Shown here: piece after piece, positions 16,440 through 25,571 of the stretch
How the letters are laid out: each line of letters opens with the position of its first letter
Position numbering within the stretch: the stretch's first letter is position 1
Made by a program: the position numbers and the translations under genes
Source: Planctomycetota bacterium
GTDB taxonomy: Bacteria > Planctomycetota > Planctomycetia > Pirellulales > PNKZ01
Assembly (NCBI GenBank): GCA_017303535.1
Contig: JAFLCO010000016.1
Location: forward strand, 1-37,651
Direction of reading: 5' to 3'
DNA: 37,651 nucleotides
Notes under the pieces: model-generated
What the model was told of the DNA's origin: nothing
What the model saw: the letters and a program-made list of their open reading frames with translations, nothing else
The model's database searches: none

Positions 16440-17054
16440 TCACTGCCGCGCCGACATTTCGGCGGCGATGGCCCGTTGATCGTCGGTCGCGCCGTTTGCA
16501 AGTGCCGCGATCACTCGCCCTTGTCGCTCCGGCGTGTGGTTCTGATTGAGCTTCCATTTCCCTTCCCAGCGCTCGACGGGAATGCGAAAGCCGATGATCT
16601 GCTTGATCAGTGCTTCCGCAAGCGGCGTGGTCGCATCAAATTGCCAAGGCCGTGGCAAGCTCCGCTCGTAGAACTCGACAGTTCGGACCACGATCTCGGT
16701 CAACGCCGCAGAGTCTTCAACAACTTCCAACTTACCATAGGCGTGAACCGCGCCGTAGTTCCATGTCGGCACGGTATTCGGTTCCGCGTACCACGCGGGG
16801 CTAATGTAGGCATGTGGTCCTTGATACATGACGAGCACCGTCTGGCCGGCGGCATCACGCCACTGAGGATTGGCCCGAGCCATGTGACCGACGATCGCTC
16901 CGCACTCCCCGGCACCGCGCTCTATAATCAACGGCAAGTGCGTGGCGAAAGGGGCTCCATCGTGCTCGGTGACGAGCGTCGCGAAGCCGTGTCGTTCGGT
17001 AAAGTCGAAGATCGCGGTTTGGTCGTCGAAACGGAAAGAAGTGGGAATATACAT
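16440..17054 (-). CDS. PaiB-family FMN-binding protein (putative transcriptional regulator)
   Basis: 204 residues. The family (FMN-binding, split-barrel fold) is named after Bacillus PaiB, described as a negative regulator of sporulation and protease genes. The start MYIPTSFRFDD is typical of PaiB. Other family features are GFATLVTEHDGAPFATHLPL, the central ANPQW and YISPAWYAEPNTVPTWNYGA stretches, and the C-terminal KLNQNHTPERQGRVIAAL. The ATG at 17054 is chosen over a TTG four codons earlier because it gives the family's exact start. It is divergent from the lutA-like gene, and the 85-bp gap must hold both promoters. Direct regulation of the neighbours is not evident. Confidence 0.88.
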   Translation of the reverse strand: MYIPTSFRFDDQTAIFDFTERHGFATLVTEHDGAPFATHLPLIIERGAGECGAIVGHMARANPQWRDAAGQTVLVMYQGPHAYISPAWYAEPNTVPTWNYGAVHAYGKLEVVEDSAALTEIVVRTVEFYERSLPRPWQFDATTPLAEALIKQIIGFRIPVERWEGKWKLNQNHTPERQGRVIAALANGATDDQRAIAAEMSARQ

Positions 17055-17139
17055 GGAGCTTTTCAAAAGGTGAGCGGCGGCCGGGATCGCGGCGAACTAC
17101 AAGGACCGGCCCTGCACTTGCCAGGTTCGCGAAGTTACA

Positions 17140-17865
17140 ATGCGGCCCATGAAATTATCGCTGATGATCACCTGCCTTGGCGACGTCATCCGGCCGCAGA
17201 CCGGTCGGGCCGTCGTCGGTCTCTTGCGAAGGCTGGGGCACGAGGTCGATTTTCCCAAGGCCCAAACCTGCTGCGGGCAACCATTCTACAATTCCGGCTT
17301 TAGCGACCTGGCGCAAGGGCAGGCCAAGCACACGATCGAAACGTTCGCCGGCGAGCGAACGGTCGTCGTCCCCTCAGGCTCGTGCGCCGCGATGGTGAAG
17401 GTCGAGTACCCGCACCTCTTTGAAGAGGGGACGGAGTGGCATCGCCGGGCCGTGGAGCTTGCGGCGCGGACGTTTGAACTGAGCGACTTTCTCGTCAACA
17501 AACTAGGCATCACGGACGTCGGTGCGAAGTTCGCAGGAACCGTGACCTATCACTATGCTTGCCATCTGCGAGGGCTGGGCCTGCAAACGGAGGCGGAGCG
17601 GCTGATTCGGGGCGTCGAAGGAGTGACCTATGTTCCTGCGGCCCACGAAGATCAATGCTGCGGCTTCGGCGGCTCGTTCGCCGTGCGGTATCCGCAGATT
17701 TCCGGAGCGATGGTGGCCGACAAAGCCCGTTGTGTGGTCGCAACGGGTGCGGATGCGGTCGTGAGCACCGATGCGGGCTGCCTGATGAACATCGGCGGCA
17801 AACTCCACCGCGACGGCCAACCGATCCGTGTGATGCACTTGGCGGAATTGTTGGAGTGCCGCTGA
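17140..17865 (+). CDS. lutA: LutA/YkgE-like (Fe-S) oxidoreductase, CCG-domain protein
   Basis: 241 residues. LutA is one of three proteins (LutABC) that oxidise L-lactate to pyruvate; it carries two cysteine-rich CCG domains, as also found in GlpC and heterodisulfide reductase. Seen here are CCG at 44-46 (QTCCGQPFYNSG) with Cys82 (SGSCAAMVK), and CCG at 173-175 (EDQCCGFGGSFAVRYP) with Cys141 (YHYACHLRG). Length fits LutA (about 240). Two in-frame starts are possible (17140 and 17149); the second gives the more typical MKLSLMITCLGD. No lutB or lutC lies beside it, so it is an orphan here, and a role with another dehydrogenase cannot be excluded. Confidence 0.88.
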   Translation: MRPMKLSLMITCLGDVIRPQTGRAVVGLLRRLGHEVDFPKAQTCCGQPFYNSGFSDLAQGQAKHTIETFAGERTVVVPSGSCAAMVKVEYPHLFEEGTEWHRRAVELAARTFELSDFLVNKLGITDVGAKFAGTVTYHYACHLRGLGLQTEAERLIRGVEGVTYVPAAHEDQCCGFGGSFAVRYPQISGAMVADKARCVVATGADAVVSTDAGCLMNIGGKLHRDGQPIRVMHLAELLECR

Positions 17866-17878
17866 AGCGTCGGCTATG

Positions 17879-18991
17879 TCAACCGGCCGCGCGCTTCGAC
17901 ATCCCAAACATCCACGATCTTGCCGCCGCGTGTGCAGTAGAACTTGTCGTGAAGCACCACGGTGAGGTCAGCCGGTCGCCGACCTTCAAGCTTTGTGCGC
18001 TCGGGGCAAGTTCGAGTTCGCCGTGCTCGGCCGAGAGCCGCTTTACTTGAATGTCGGCCCGTCCGAGAACCAGTGGCGTGCAGACTTCGACGTTCAGCGT
18101 CTTTCGCCCTGCATCGATGATAGCCCGCGTCGGCGTCGGCCGGCTGACGATCGTCACGGGAATCGTGAGCGCGAATTGCAGATTGGGCACGCGGCACTTG
18201 TCGCGATAGAACGCGTCCATGAAGATCGCGCCGCCGGCCTGCACTTCGGTGACGTCGGCATGGGCAATCGAGATGAGATACGACCCCGTCCCGGCACAGG
18301 AGACGATCGGACAGGGAATGCCTTCCGCGACGAGTTGCCGCTTGGTTTCGCTCAGAATATCGAGGGCCGCGTTAATTTTCGCGAGCTTCTCGTCTTGATC
18401 TTCGATCGTCAGCAGATGTCCCTCATAGCCCATAATTCCCGCGAAATCGATCCCCGGCATCTTCACGAGCGCGCGGGCCAACGCCAGCGTCTGCTCGCCG
18501 GGATGGGTACCGACGCGGCTGAGGCCGATATCGACTTCGATAATCGCCCGTACCTTTAGCCCCGCTTCGGCCATCGCGCGACTGATCGGCTCGGCCTGTT
18601 CGACGGAATCGACGGCGATCACCGGATCGGCCTTCTTTCGCAGTTCGACTAAGCGACGAACTTTGTGCGGTCCCGCCAGCATGTTTGCGATGAGCAAGTC
18701 GCGCACTCCGCCGGCGGCAAGCACTTCCGCTTCGCCGAGCTTCGCGCAAGTCGCTCCGATTGCGCCGGCGGCGACTTCCGCACGCGCGATCGTCGCGTTC
18801 TTGTGCCCCTTCGCATGCGGCCGCCAGGAAACGCCGCGCTTGGCGCAAGCTTCCGCCACGGCGCGGATGTTGGCTTCCATCACGTCGAGATCGAGGCAGA
18901 GACAGGGCGTATCCAATTCGTCAATCGATGCGCCGAGCGGCGCGGCTGCGTGGTTCATGTCTATCGGCACATGCATTAAGTGAGTTGGCAT
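17879..18991 (-). CDS. D-threonine aldolase / D-serine dehydratase-like PLP enzyme, C-terminus frameshifted
   Basis: The 370-residue frame resembles the DSD1/D-threonine aldolase group (alanine-racemase-like fold III, PLP and divalent metal). The N-terminal TPCLCLDLDVMEANI and the PLP lysine in SWRPHAKGHKN (Lys61) are intact. After KVGDRL (about residue 341) the frame reads TSPWCFTTSSTAHAAARSWM, unlike the family. A different frame from about 17970 to a stop at 17874 reads DLTVVLHDKFYCTRGGKIVD and on to GRLT, the expected end. About 8 residues that normally lie between these parts, where the family has a metal-binding motif, are absent, so an out-of-frame deletion near 17969-17973 is likely. 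The product may be inactive; a sequencing error alone would not explain the missing residues. It is convergent with lutA. Start is uncertain (ATGs at residues 1, 6 and 12). Confidence 0.8.
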   Translation of the reverse strand: MPTHLMHVPIDMNHAAAPLGASIDELDTPCLCLDLDVMEANIRAVAEACAKRGVSWRPHAKGHKNATIARAEVAAGAIGATCAKLGEAEVLAAGGVRDLLIANMLAGPHKVRRLVELRKKADPVIAVDSVEQAEPISRAMAEAGLKVRAIIEVDIGLSRVGTHPGEQTLALARALVKMPGIDFAGIMGYEGHLLTIEDQDEKLAKINAALDILSETKRQLVAEGIPCPIVSCAGTGSYLISIAHADVTEVQAGGAIFMDAFYRDKCRVPNLQFALTIPVTIVSRPTPTRAIIDAGRKTLNVEVCTPLVLGRADIQVKRLSAEHGELELAPSAQSLKVGDRLTSPWCFTTSSTAHAAARSWMFGMSKRAAG

Positions 18992-19124
18992 TCGCGGTGA
19001 GTCGGCAGTTTAGGGGATGCCGCGATGCTTGCGAAGACTTTGCTTGCGACGGTTTGCGGAATGGGGGTACCATAGGAGTGTCTGTTCCCGCCATCCGATC
19101 CCGCCCAGTAAGAGATGCAACGAT

Positions 19125-21038
19125 ATGACGTCTGCTCCACGGATGCGTAATCGATTTGTGCTGCGAATTTCCTCTGCGGTGATCGCGACCACGATCGGCG
19201 CAGCGTCGATTCAATATTTGGCCGATGTACCGACGGCGGAAATTCGTGCGGCGGCACCGTCGAATGAGACTTCGCGTTCCGTTCGCACTTCCGAAGCTCC
19301 GGTCGTCGCCGCCGATGGCCAAAGGCACCCCGTCGATCTGGTGCTAACGCCGGACGAACGCCGCTTGATCACGGCCAATCAACGGAGCAATTCGCTCTCA
19401 TTGATCGATGTGGAAGCCGGCAAAGTCTTGTCCGAAGTGGCCTGCGGCGAGAACCCGACGGCGCTGGCTTTAACGCCTGACGGCCGCACGCTGCTCCTGA
19501 GTTGCCGCTACTCGGGCGATGTGGAACTGTACAGCCTTGAATCTCGCGGACTGACGAAGCGCGGGGCCATTCATGTCGGCATGCATCCGTATGGCTTGGC
19601 CGTTGCGCCTGACGGCAAACATGCCTACGTGGCGCTGTCGGCCGATGCCCAGATCGCCGAACTTGATTTGGCGAAGCGACAGGTTGTGCGGACGATCGAG
19701 GTCGGTCGCTGGCCGCGGCAAATGGCTCTTTCGCAAGACGGAAAACGCTTGGCCGTCGGCACGAGCGGCGACCAGACAGTTTCCGTCGTTGACATTTCGG
19801 CCGGCAAGCTCGACTTCCAGCATCGCACCGGCGGTGGGCTCAACATCGGCCAATTGCAGATCGACAACAGCGGCGAGTTCATCTATTTCCCGTGGGTCAT
19901 CTATCGCCAGTTTTCCGTAACCGTCGGCAACATTCGCCTCGGTTGGGTGCTGGCAACGCGCATCGCGCGCGCCAAGCTCGCGGAGAACAAGTATCGCGAG
20001 GCTATTTCGCTCGACGTGCCGGGCCTGGCCGTCGGCGATCCGCACGGCTTTGCGCTTACGCCGAATGAAGAATGGATGGTTTGCAGCGCCTCGGGCACGC
20101 ACGAATTGCTCGTCTATCGCACGGCTGATCAGGAATTTATGAGCGTCGGCGGGCCCGGCGACTTGGCGGATCCGAAGGTGTATCGTGATCCTTCGAAGTT
20201 TTACCGCGTGCCGCTCGGTGGAAAGCCGATGAACTTGCGCGTTTCACGAGACAGCAATCGGGTATTCGTGACGAATGCGTTTTCGAATAGCGTTCAGGTC
20301 GTCGACCTCAAACAGCGAGAGGTGGCGCGGACGATCGAACTCGGCGGCCCCAAAACCGAATCGCTCGCTCATCGCGGTGAAGCCATTTTCAGCGACGCCC
20401 GTCGCAGCCTTGATCAGTGGTACAGCTGTGCGAGTTGCCATTGGGAAGGTGGCCCCAACGCCGTGCCGATGGATACTCGCAACGACGGGTCGGACCGCAC
20501 TTACAAGACCGTGCCCGCTCTTTACAACCTGACGAAAACCGCCCCCTGGACCTGGCACGGCTGGCAGACTGATCTTCATGCCGCGATGCGAAAGTCGCTG
20601 CACGACACGATGCTGGGCCCGGAACCGACGGACGATGACGTGACGGCGATGATCGCATACTTCGACGTCTTACAACCGCCGCCGAACCCGTTTGCTCAAG
20701 CTGCGGCTCGCGACGAAAACTTGCGGGCGGCGGTCGAGCGCGGCCGTGCGGTTTTTCACGGCAAGACGGCGGGCTGCGCGGCCTGTCACAACGGCCCGTA
20801 TCTGACCGACGGCAAGATTCACGACGTCGGACTCGGCTCCGAAAAAGACCGTTACGACGGGTTCAACACGCCGTCGCTCGTCGGCGTATGGCAACGCGTT
20901 CGCCTGCTGCACGACGGTCGGGCCAAGTCGCTCGAGGAAGTGCTGACCGGCGATCACAGCCCGGACAAGGTTTCCGGCGAAGGGACGCTCTCAGACGCCG
21001 AGCGGGCCGACCTGATCGCGTATTTGAAGACGCTCTAA
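19125..21038 (+). CDS. YVTN beta-propeller / diheme cytochrome c fusion protein
   Basis: 637 residues. An N-terminal basic plus hydrophobic segment (about residues 7-30, RNRFVLRISSAVIATTIGAA) suggests export. A propeller of YVTN-like repeats runs to about residue 420 (for example LTPDERRLITANQRSNSLSL, VAPDGKHAYVALSADAQIAE). A cytochrome domain follows, with two haem-binding motifs, CASCH (435-439) and CAACH (551-555), resembling the diheme peroxidase/MauG superfamily. The conserved segments YKTVPALYNLTKTAPWTWHG and NTPSLVGVW are typical of that superfamily. Periplasmic electron transfer or peroxide reduction is likely, but the substrate is unknown. The ATG at 19125 is chosen because it places the hydrophobic segment near the N-terminus. 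A TlpA-like thioredoxin gene follows 64 bp downstream. Confidence 0.85.
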   Translation: MTSAPRMRNRFVLRISSAVIATTIGAASIQYLADVPTAEIRAAAPSNETSRSVRTSEAPVVAADGQRHPVDLVLTPDERRLITANQRSNSLSLIDVEAGKVLSEVACGENPTALALTPDGRTLLLSCRYSGDVELYSLESRGLTKRGAIHVGMHPYGLAVAPDGKHAYVALSADAQIAELDLAKRQVVRTIEVGRWPRQMALSQDGKRLAVGTSGDQTVSVVDISAGKLDFQHRTGGGLNIGQLQIDNSGEFIYFPWVIYRQFSVTVGNIRLGWVLATRIARAKLAENKYREAISLDVPGLAVGDPHGFALTPNEEWMVCSASGTHELLVYRTADQEFMSVGGPGDLADPKVYRDPSKFYRVPLGGKPMNLRVSRDSNRVFVTNAFSNSVQVVDLKQREVARTIELGGPKTESLAHRGEAIFSDARRSLDQWYSCASCHWEGGPNAVPMDTRNDGSDRTYKTVPALYNLTKTAPWTWHGWQTDLHAAMRKSLHDTMLGPEPTDDDVTAMIAYFDVLQPPPNPFAQAAARDENLRAAVERGRAVFHGKTAGCAACHNGPYLTDGKIHDVGLGSEKDRYDGFNTPSLVGVWQRVRLLHDGRAKSLEEVLTGDHSPDKVSGEGTLSDAERADLIAYLKTL

Positions 21039-21102
21039 GCTTGAACTTTTCGTCGCTCTTTCGTCGTGGCTTAATGCGACGGCTTTCTCTAAGGATCATC
21101 GC

Positions 21103-21693
21103 ATGTCGATCGTTCGTTACTTGGCGCTGGCGGCCGTCTTGGGCTTCGTTGGTTGTGAAAAAATGTCCGGTGGCGCGGCGAGCGCCGGTGGCTCCCCGGG
21201 AGGCTCGGTTGCCGGCAAGCCCGCAGGCGCCGACGTTGCGGCCACTGCCGCAGCCGGCGGCGACGTGAAGCTCGATCTGAAAAGCTCGGAAGACCTTCAA
21301 AAGTTGGTGGCGTCGAAAAAAGGGAAGGTCGTCGTCGTCGATGCTTGGAGCACGTATTGCGATCCGTGCATGAAAGAGTTTCCCGGCCTCGTCGGGCTGC
21401 ACAAGAAGTACGGGCCGGAGAAGATCGCCTGCATTTCGTTCTGTATGAACTACGTGGGGCTCGGCAAAGTCGAGGATGAAATCGAGCCGGTCATCGAATT
21501 CCTGCGGAAGCAGAACGCGACGTTCGACAACATCCTCTCGACCGACGAAGACACCATGGTCAACAAGAAGCTCGGCATACAATCGGTGCCGGCGATCTTC
21601 ATCTACGACCGCGACGGCAAGCTGGTGAAGTTGATCAATACGGAGACGACGTACGCTGAGGTGGAGGAGATCGTAGCGCCGCTTTTAAATTAG
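21103..21693 (+). CDS. TlpA/ResA-like thioredoxin lipoprotein
   Basis: 196 residues. The N-terminus MSIVRYLALAAVLGFVGC is a lipoprotein signal with Cys18, followed by a Gly/Ala-rich linker (19-52). The thioredoxin fold begins near residue 60 and carries the redox motif Cys86-Asp-Pro-Cys89 in VVVVDAWSTYCDPCMKEFPG. The cis-proline segment is GIQSVPAIFIYDRDGKL. TlpA/ResA proteins reduce periplasmic thiols, often for cytochrome c maturation, which fits the adjacent diheme cytochrome. The ATG is preceded by AAGGA at a good distance. It probably shares a transcript with the cytochrome gene and ends at the hairpin near 21771. Confidence 0.9.
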   Translation: MSIVRYLALAAVLGFVGCEKMSGGAASAGGSPGGSVAGKPAGADVAATAAAGGDVKLDLKSSEDLQKLVASKKGKVVVVDAWSTYCDPCMKEFPGLVGLHKKYGPEKIACISFCMNYVGLGKVEDEIEPVIEFLRKQNATFDNILSTDEDTMVNKKLGIQSVPAIFIYDRDGKLVKLINTETTYAEVEEIVAPLLN

Positions 21694-21770
21694 AGCGACC
21701 GCTTTTGGTCGGAGAAGGCGGAACGCTACAGAGGGAGTTCCCTACAGCGCCGGATGAAGGGCCAAAAAGA

Positions 21771-21808
21771 AAGCCGCGGCCGAGAATTGATCTCAGCCGC
21801 GGCTTCTT
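21771..21808. terminator. Bidirectional terminator between convergent redox genes
   Basis: A 10-bp stem, AAGCCGCGGC (21771-21780) with GCCGCGGCTT (21796-21805), encloses a smaller GAGA/TCTC stem. Read on the minus strand the stem is followed by TTTCTTTTTGG, a good tail. The plus-strand tail (CTTGCGTT) is weaker. Confidence 0.75.
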
Positions 21809-21856
21809 GCGTTCAGTTTCGTTCGCTTAGCGAGCGAATACGTCAAACCGTCGAGC

Positions 21857-22417
21857 TTACTCGATGGCCGACTTGACTTGCTTGATCACCGCGGCGGTGT
21901 CGAGCTTGCCGGCGGCGAAGCCCATGCTCGCAACGACCTTGCTCTTGTTGGCGATGATCACCGTGACTTCGGCGTCCGGGTTCAGGCCGTAGTTGGCCGG
22001 ACCGTTTTCGCTTTCGACCGGCACGACGACCGGCACGTTCTTGACGTCGGCGTGGGCGGCCAAATCAGCGGCGGCCTTTTCGGCGGCACCCTTGTCGGCG
22101 TTGAGCACGTTGACGAACACGGCCAGCTTCTTTTCGCTGTTCGCGGCGACGGCCGAGTTCAGTTCCTTCGTCAGGTTGGCGACTTCGCCGTCGGTCTTGC
22201 GGGTGAAGACCATCACTTGCGGACGCGGACCGTACTTGCAGCGGTAGCAAAGTTGATCGCCCTTTTCGGCCAAGCCATCGCCTTCGGCGCCGGCGACCTT
22301 CACGACTTGGAAAGCACCGATGCCTTCGCCGGCGGCCAGGCCGCTCTTCAATTCTTCAGCCGAAGCGGAAACGCACGACAGAGCCACAACGGCCAAGCAA
22401 GCCAACAATTTCTTCAT
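21857..22417 (-). CDS. Exported thioredoxin-fold-like protein with CYRC motif, function unknown
   Basis: 186 residues. A clear signal peptide MKKLLACLAVVALSCVSASA precedes a likely cut before EEL. The mature part has Cys57-Tyr-Arg-Cys60 in GDQLCYRCKYGPRPQVMVFT, in the strand-turn-helix place where thioredoxins have C-x-x-C, and strands KKLAVFVNVLNAD, KNVPVVVPVES and AEVTVIIANKSKVVASMGF. I recall similar proteins mostly from planctomycetes, but I know no function. The ATG has GGAGAAGGA directly upstream. The charged, soluble character suggests a periplasmic protein. It is convergent with the TlpA-like gene. Confidence 0.82.
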   Translation of the reverse strand: MKKLLACLAVVALSCVSASAEELKSGLAAGEGIGAFQVVKVAGAEGDGLAEKGDQLCYRCKYGPRPQVMVFTRKTDGEVANLTKELNSAVAANSEKKLAVFVNVLNADKGAAEKAAADLAAHADVKNVPVVVPVESENGPANYGLNPDAEVTVIIANKSKVVASMGFAAGKLDTAAVIKQVKSAIE

Positions 22418-22476
22418 GTGTCCTTCTCCGTAACGAACAAAAACGGGTGTGCAGAAACTCGCAGACGATGCCCGAC

Positions 22477-22505
22477 AATCTACGCGCCGCGCCGGCTTAA
22501 AGCAA
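22477..22505 (-). promoter_or_regulatory. Weak candidate promoter for the CYRC protein gene
   Basis: On the minus strand TTGCTT (22505-22500), a 17-bp spacer and TAGATT (22482-22477) could form -35/-10 boxes with a leader of about 60 nt. Apart from this, 22418-22745 shows no gene or strong structure. Confidence 0.3.
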
Positions 22506-22745
22506 CCACTTGGCTGCGCATCAGTCAGTGAACTATGCACGGCCAATTATGCATCGTGCCGGCAAACGCGTAGCGAGCACGATTCTGATGCCGCTACGCT
22601 CGAATGGTTGCACAAATTCTTCGAAGTTTTACGCCATGAAATCGCAGCAGCATCTCCTTCGCAATCCTACGCACGCGCAACGCTGATGGTTCGCAACTTC
22701 ATACAATCGGAACGTTAGCCGAGCATTTTGAATACCGGGTCGGCT

Positions 22746-24158
22746 TCAAATGTCGTAGTACAAGCAGAACTCGTACGGATGCGGACGGAGCCGCAGTGCG
22801 TCGACTTCGCGTTTGCGCTTGTAGTCGATCCAGGTCGCGATGACGTCCTGCGTGAAGACGTCGCCACGCAATAGGAACTCATGGTCGCGCTCAAGATTCG
22901 ATAGCGCTTCATCGAGTGAGCCCGGAGCCTTCGGTACGCGGGCCAGCTCTTCCGGCGGCAGGTCGTAGATGTCCTTATCGAGCGGCGGGCCTGGGTGGTA
23001 TTTGTTCTGCACGCCGTCGATAACGGCCATCAGCATCGCCGCGAAAGCGAGATACGGATTGCAGCTCGGATCGGGGCAGCGGAACTCGACGCGCTTGGCC
23101 TTCGGGCTCGAACTGTACATCGGAATGCGACAAGCGGCCGAGCGGTTTCGTTGCGAGTAAGCCAAGTTCACCGGTGCCTCGTAGCCGGGCACCAACCGCT
23201 TATAGCTGTTGGTCGTCGGGTTGGTCAGTGCGCACAGCGCAGGGGCGTGCCGCAATAGGCCGCCGATGGCATGCAGGCCCATGTCGCTAAGCCCGGCGTA
23301 CCCGCCGCCGGCGAAGAGTGGTTCGTTGTTCTTCCACAACGACAGATGCACGTGCATGCCCGAGCCGTTGTCGCCGTAGAGCGGCTTCGGCATAAACGTG
23401 ACCGTCTTACCATGCTTGCGCGCCGTGTTCTTCACAATGTACTTGTAGTGGCAGATCGAGTCGGCCATGCGAACGAGATCTTGAAACTTCAGATCGATCT
23501 CGCACTGCCCGCCGGTCGCAACTTCATGATGCTGGGCCTCGACGTCGAGCCCGCACTCGATCATGGTGTGCATCATCTCGTTGCGCACATCCATGAGCTG
23601 GTCCGACGGCGGCACCGGGAAGTAGCCTTCCTTATGCCGGAGCTTGTAGCCGAGGTTCGGCTTTTCATCGCGGCCGCGGTTCCACTCCGCCTCGCCGCTG
23701 TCGACGTGGTAATAGCCTTCGTGCGCGTTTTGATCGAAGCGCACGTCGTCGAAAACGAAGAATTCCGCTTCGGGCCCGATAAAGCAAGTGTCGGCGATGC
23801 CGGAACTTTTCAAATAGTTCACGGCCTTGCGGGCGATATTACGCGGGTCGCGCGAATAATCTTCCCGCGTGATCGGGTCCTGGATATTGCAGATGAGCGA
23901 GAGCGTCGGAATGGCGGCGAACGGATCGAGTACGGCCGTTTCCGCCTGCGGAACGACGATCATGTCGCTCTCATTGATGGCCTGCCAACCGCGGATGCTG
24001 GAGCCGTCGAAGCCGAGGCCGTCTTCGAAGACGTCTTCGTTAAGCTTTCCGACGGGTATCGTGAAGTGCTGCCAAACGCCGGGAAAATCCATGAACCGCA
24101 AATCGATCGCTTTGACGTTCTTCTCACGGCAGTAGGCCAAGACTTCCTTCGGCTTCAC
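22746..24158 (-). CDS. glnA: Glutamine synthetase type I
   Basis: 470 residues. It makes glutamine from glutamate, ammonia and ATP as a dodecamer. Signatures seen are [16 protein letters not shown] near the N-terminus, the metal-ligand region [12 protein letters not shown], the ATP/glutamate motif [29 protein letters not shown] and the late [20 protein letters not shown]. Tyr398 in DIYDLPPEE matches the adenylylation tyrosine of E. coli GlnA (Tyr397), so control by GlnE-type adenylylation is possible. The start is GTG at 24158, chosen because GAGGAA lies just upstream and it gives the family's KPKEVLAYC opening; a GTG ten codons earlier lacks a ribosome site. It lies 119 bp after the M48 gene on the same strand. 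A type III enzyme lies 2.6 kb away. Confidence 0.96.
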   Translation of the reverse strand: MKPKEVLAYCREKNVKAIDLRFMDFPGVWQHFTIPVGKLNEDVFEDGLGFDGSSIRGWQAINESDMIVVPQAETAVLDPFAAIPTLSLICNIQDPITREDYSRDPRNIARKAVNYLKSSGIADTCFIGPEAEFFVFDDVRFDQNAHEGYYHVDSGEAEWNRGRDEKPNLGYKLRHKEGYFPVPPSDQLMDVRNEMMHTMIECGLDVEAQHHEVATGGQCEIDLKFQDLVRMADSICHYKYIVKNTARKHGKTVTFMPKPLYGDNGSGMHVHLSLWKNNEPLFAGGGYAGLSDMGLHAIGGLLRHAPALCALTNPTTNSYKRLVPGYEAPVNLAYSQRNRSAACRIPMYSSSPKAKRVEFRCPDPSCNPYLAFAAMLMAVIDGVQNKYHPGPPLDKDIYDLPPEELARVPKAPGSLDEALSNLERDHEFLLRGDVFTQDVIATWIDYKRKREVDALRLRPHPYEFCLYYDI

Positions 24159-24277
24159 GGGGCTTTTCCTCAGTTCGACGGGCCGCACGACGACGGAACG
24201 AATACCAACACTTTAGTCGCTCGCTATGCGGCCGGCGACCGCCAGACAAATTGCGTGCGAAACGGCCCGCACGATCG

Positions 24278-25567
24278 TTAGATTCGGCCTGTTTGTCGAG
24301 CCGCGGCCTCGATGGCTTCGCGGTTTTTCCAAAGGTAAAGGATTCGGAGTCGCAGCGGCGGATGAACGCCGTCGCCGTCGCCGGCCTCCTCGGGAAGTCG
24401 GAAGAGCAACCGATCAGGCTGATGCTCCAGCATTTCGACGAGTTCGGCGACCCCGTACTCATCGAGCATCCCGTCGCGGCGGCCTTCGAGAAGCGACTCC
24501 CACTCAATGCGCGGAGCGTTCTGAAGCTTGCGAATCTTGCGCATGTCATCCTCGACGGCATCCTCGTCATCGCCGTTCCAAGCAAATTGAAAGAAGCCGC
24601 CTAGCGACAGTTTTGACCGTTCTTTCGACCTCCGCTTGAGCGATTCTTTGACGGCCCGTTCCAGTTCCTCGCGGCTCGTGTGGCCGTACGGGATGGCTGC
24701 GTTAATGGCTTCGATGATGTCGCGGGCATTGAGATTACCGTGACGACGCTGGAGCAACTCCTGCTGGTGGATGGCCGATTGCAGCTCGCCGTCAACGCCC
24801 AGCTTCAGCAACCCGTTGATCGAGACGACGACGCCGTGAACCTGAGCCCCGAGGTCGTCGCACAGGTATTCAATCGCTTCCCCCGTATTTCCGGAGAGCA
24901 AGCCGGAAACGAACCACGCCGCGGCACCGCAGAAAGCCAGCGCCACCCAACTCAGACCGCTATCCATGTCGATCCATTGCGTGACGAGCACGCCGCCCAG
25001 ACCTCCGAGCAAGAGCGTGAGCCCGCGGCAACGATCGTTCAGCAGATAATACTTGAAGTAATGCCCAAGCTCGTGACCGATGACGTCTTGCACCTCGGCG
25101 GGCGTGAGCCGATGGAGCATCTGTCGATTCAGATAAACTCCGTTCAGCGATCGGAAGAATTCCGCAAAGCCGAGGTTGATCGCGCTGGCGTTCATCGCTT
25201 TATCGGCGGTGATGTAAACCGGCGGCCCTGGTAGCGGTAGCCCGAGTCGATGGAGCGTGTCGTTCACAAGTTGCCGAAGCTTGTGCTTGTCGAATTGCCC
25301 GAAGCGCGTCTGCTCTTTGAGGTCGTCGATCTCCTTACGCGGCGTCACGTAATACCGCAGCAGCGCCATGAAATGCGGCCCGACGACGACCGAAGCTGCG
25401 ACGGCGGCCACGAGCGGCGAATCTAGCACCTGCCGCCAGTCGATCAGCCAAGCCAAAAGTGCGCACAGCAGAATCTGCACGACGATCCAAGGTGCGGCGA
25501 GGCCGTTGGCCCGATCGACTTGCCGTAAGAGTTGCGAACGCGTGGGAACCTTTGAGGCGGCGGCCAT
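24278..25567 (-). CDS. M48-family membrane metallopeptidase (HtpX-like)
   Basis: 429 residues. Zinc peptidase signature HELGH at 165-169 (EVQDVIGHELGHYFKYYL), with a downstream Glu in EAIEYLCDDLGA as probable third ligand. Hydrophobic segments are at about 27-42, 51-70, 183-195 and 205-226, giving a membrane protein with a cytoplasmic or periplasmic catalytic loop. A soluble C-terminal part follows, with helix-rich ELERAVKESLKRRSKERSK and LRLRILYLWKNREAIEAAA. M48 proteins handle membrane-protein quality control or processing; the target here is unknown. It starts 4 bp after the AIM24-family gene, so the two are almost surely co-transcribed. Confidence 0.88.
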   Translation of the reverse strand: MAAASKVPTRSQLLRQVDRANGLAAPWIVVQILLCALLAWLIDWRQVLDSPLVAAVAASVVVGPHFMALLRYYVTPRKEIDDLKEQTRFGQFDKHKLRQLVNDTLHRLGLPLPGPPVYITADKAMNASAINLGFAEFFRSLNGVYLNRQMLHRLTPAEVQDVIGHELGHYFKYYLLNDRCRGLTLLLGGLGGVLVTQWIDMDSGLSWVALAFCGAAAWFVSGLLSGNTGEAIEYLCDDLGAQVHGVVVSINGLLKLGVDGELQSAIHQQELLQRRHGNLNARDIIEAINAAIPYGHTSREELERAVKESLKRRSKERSKLSLGGFFQFAWNGDDEDAVEDDMRKIRKLQNAPRIEWESLLEGRRDGMLDEYGVAELVEMLEHQPDRLLFRLPEEAGDGDGVHPPLRLRILYLWKNREAIEAAARQTGRI

Positions 25568-25571
25568 GGCG

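Noticed and set aside
23271-24281. Plus-strand open frame of 336 codons
   Set aside because: Antisense to glnA; no signal of its own.
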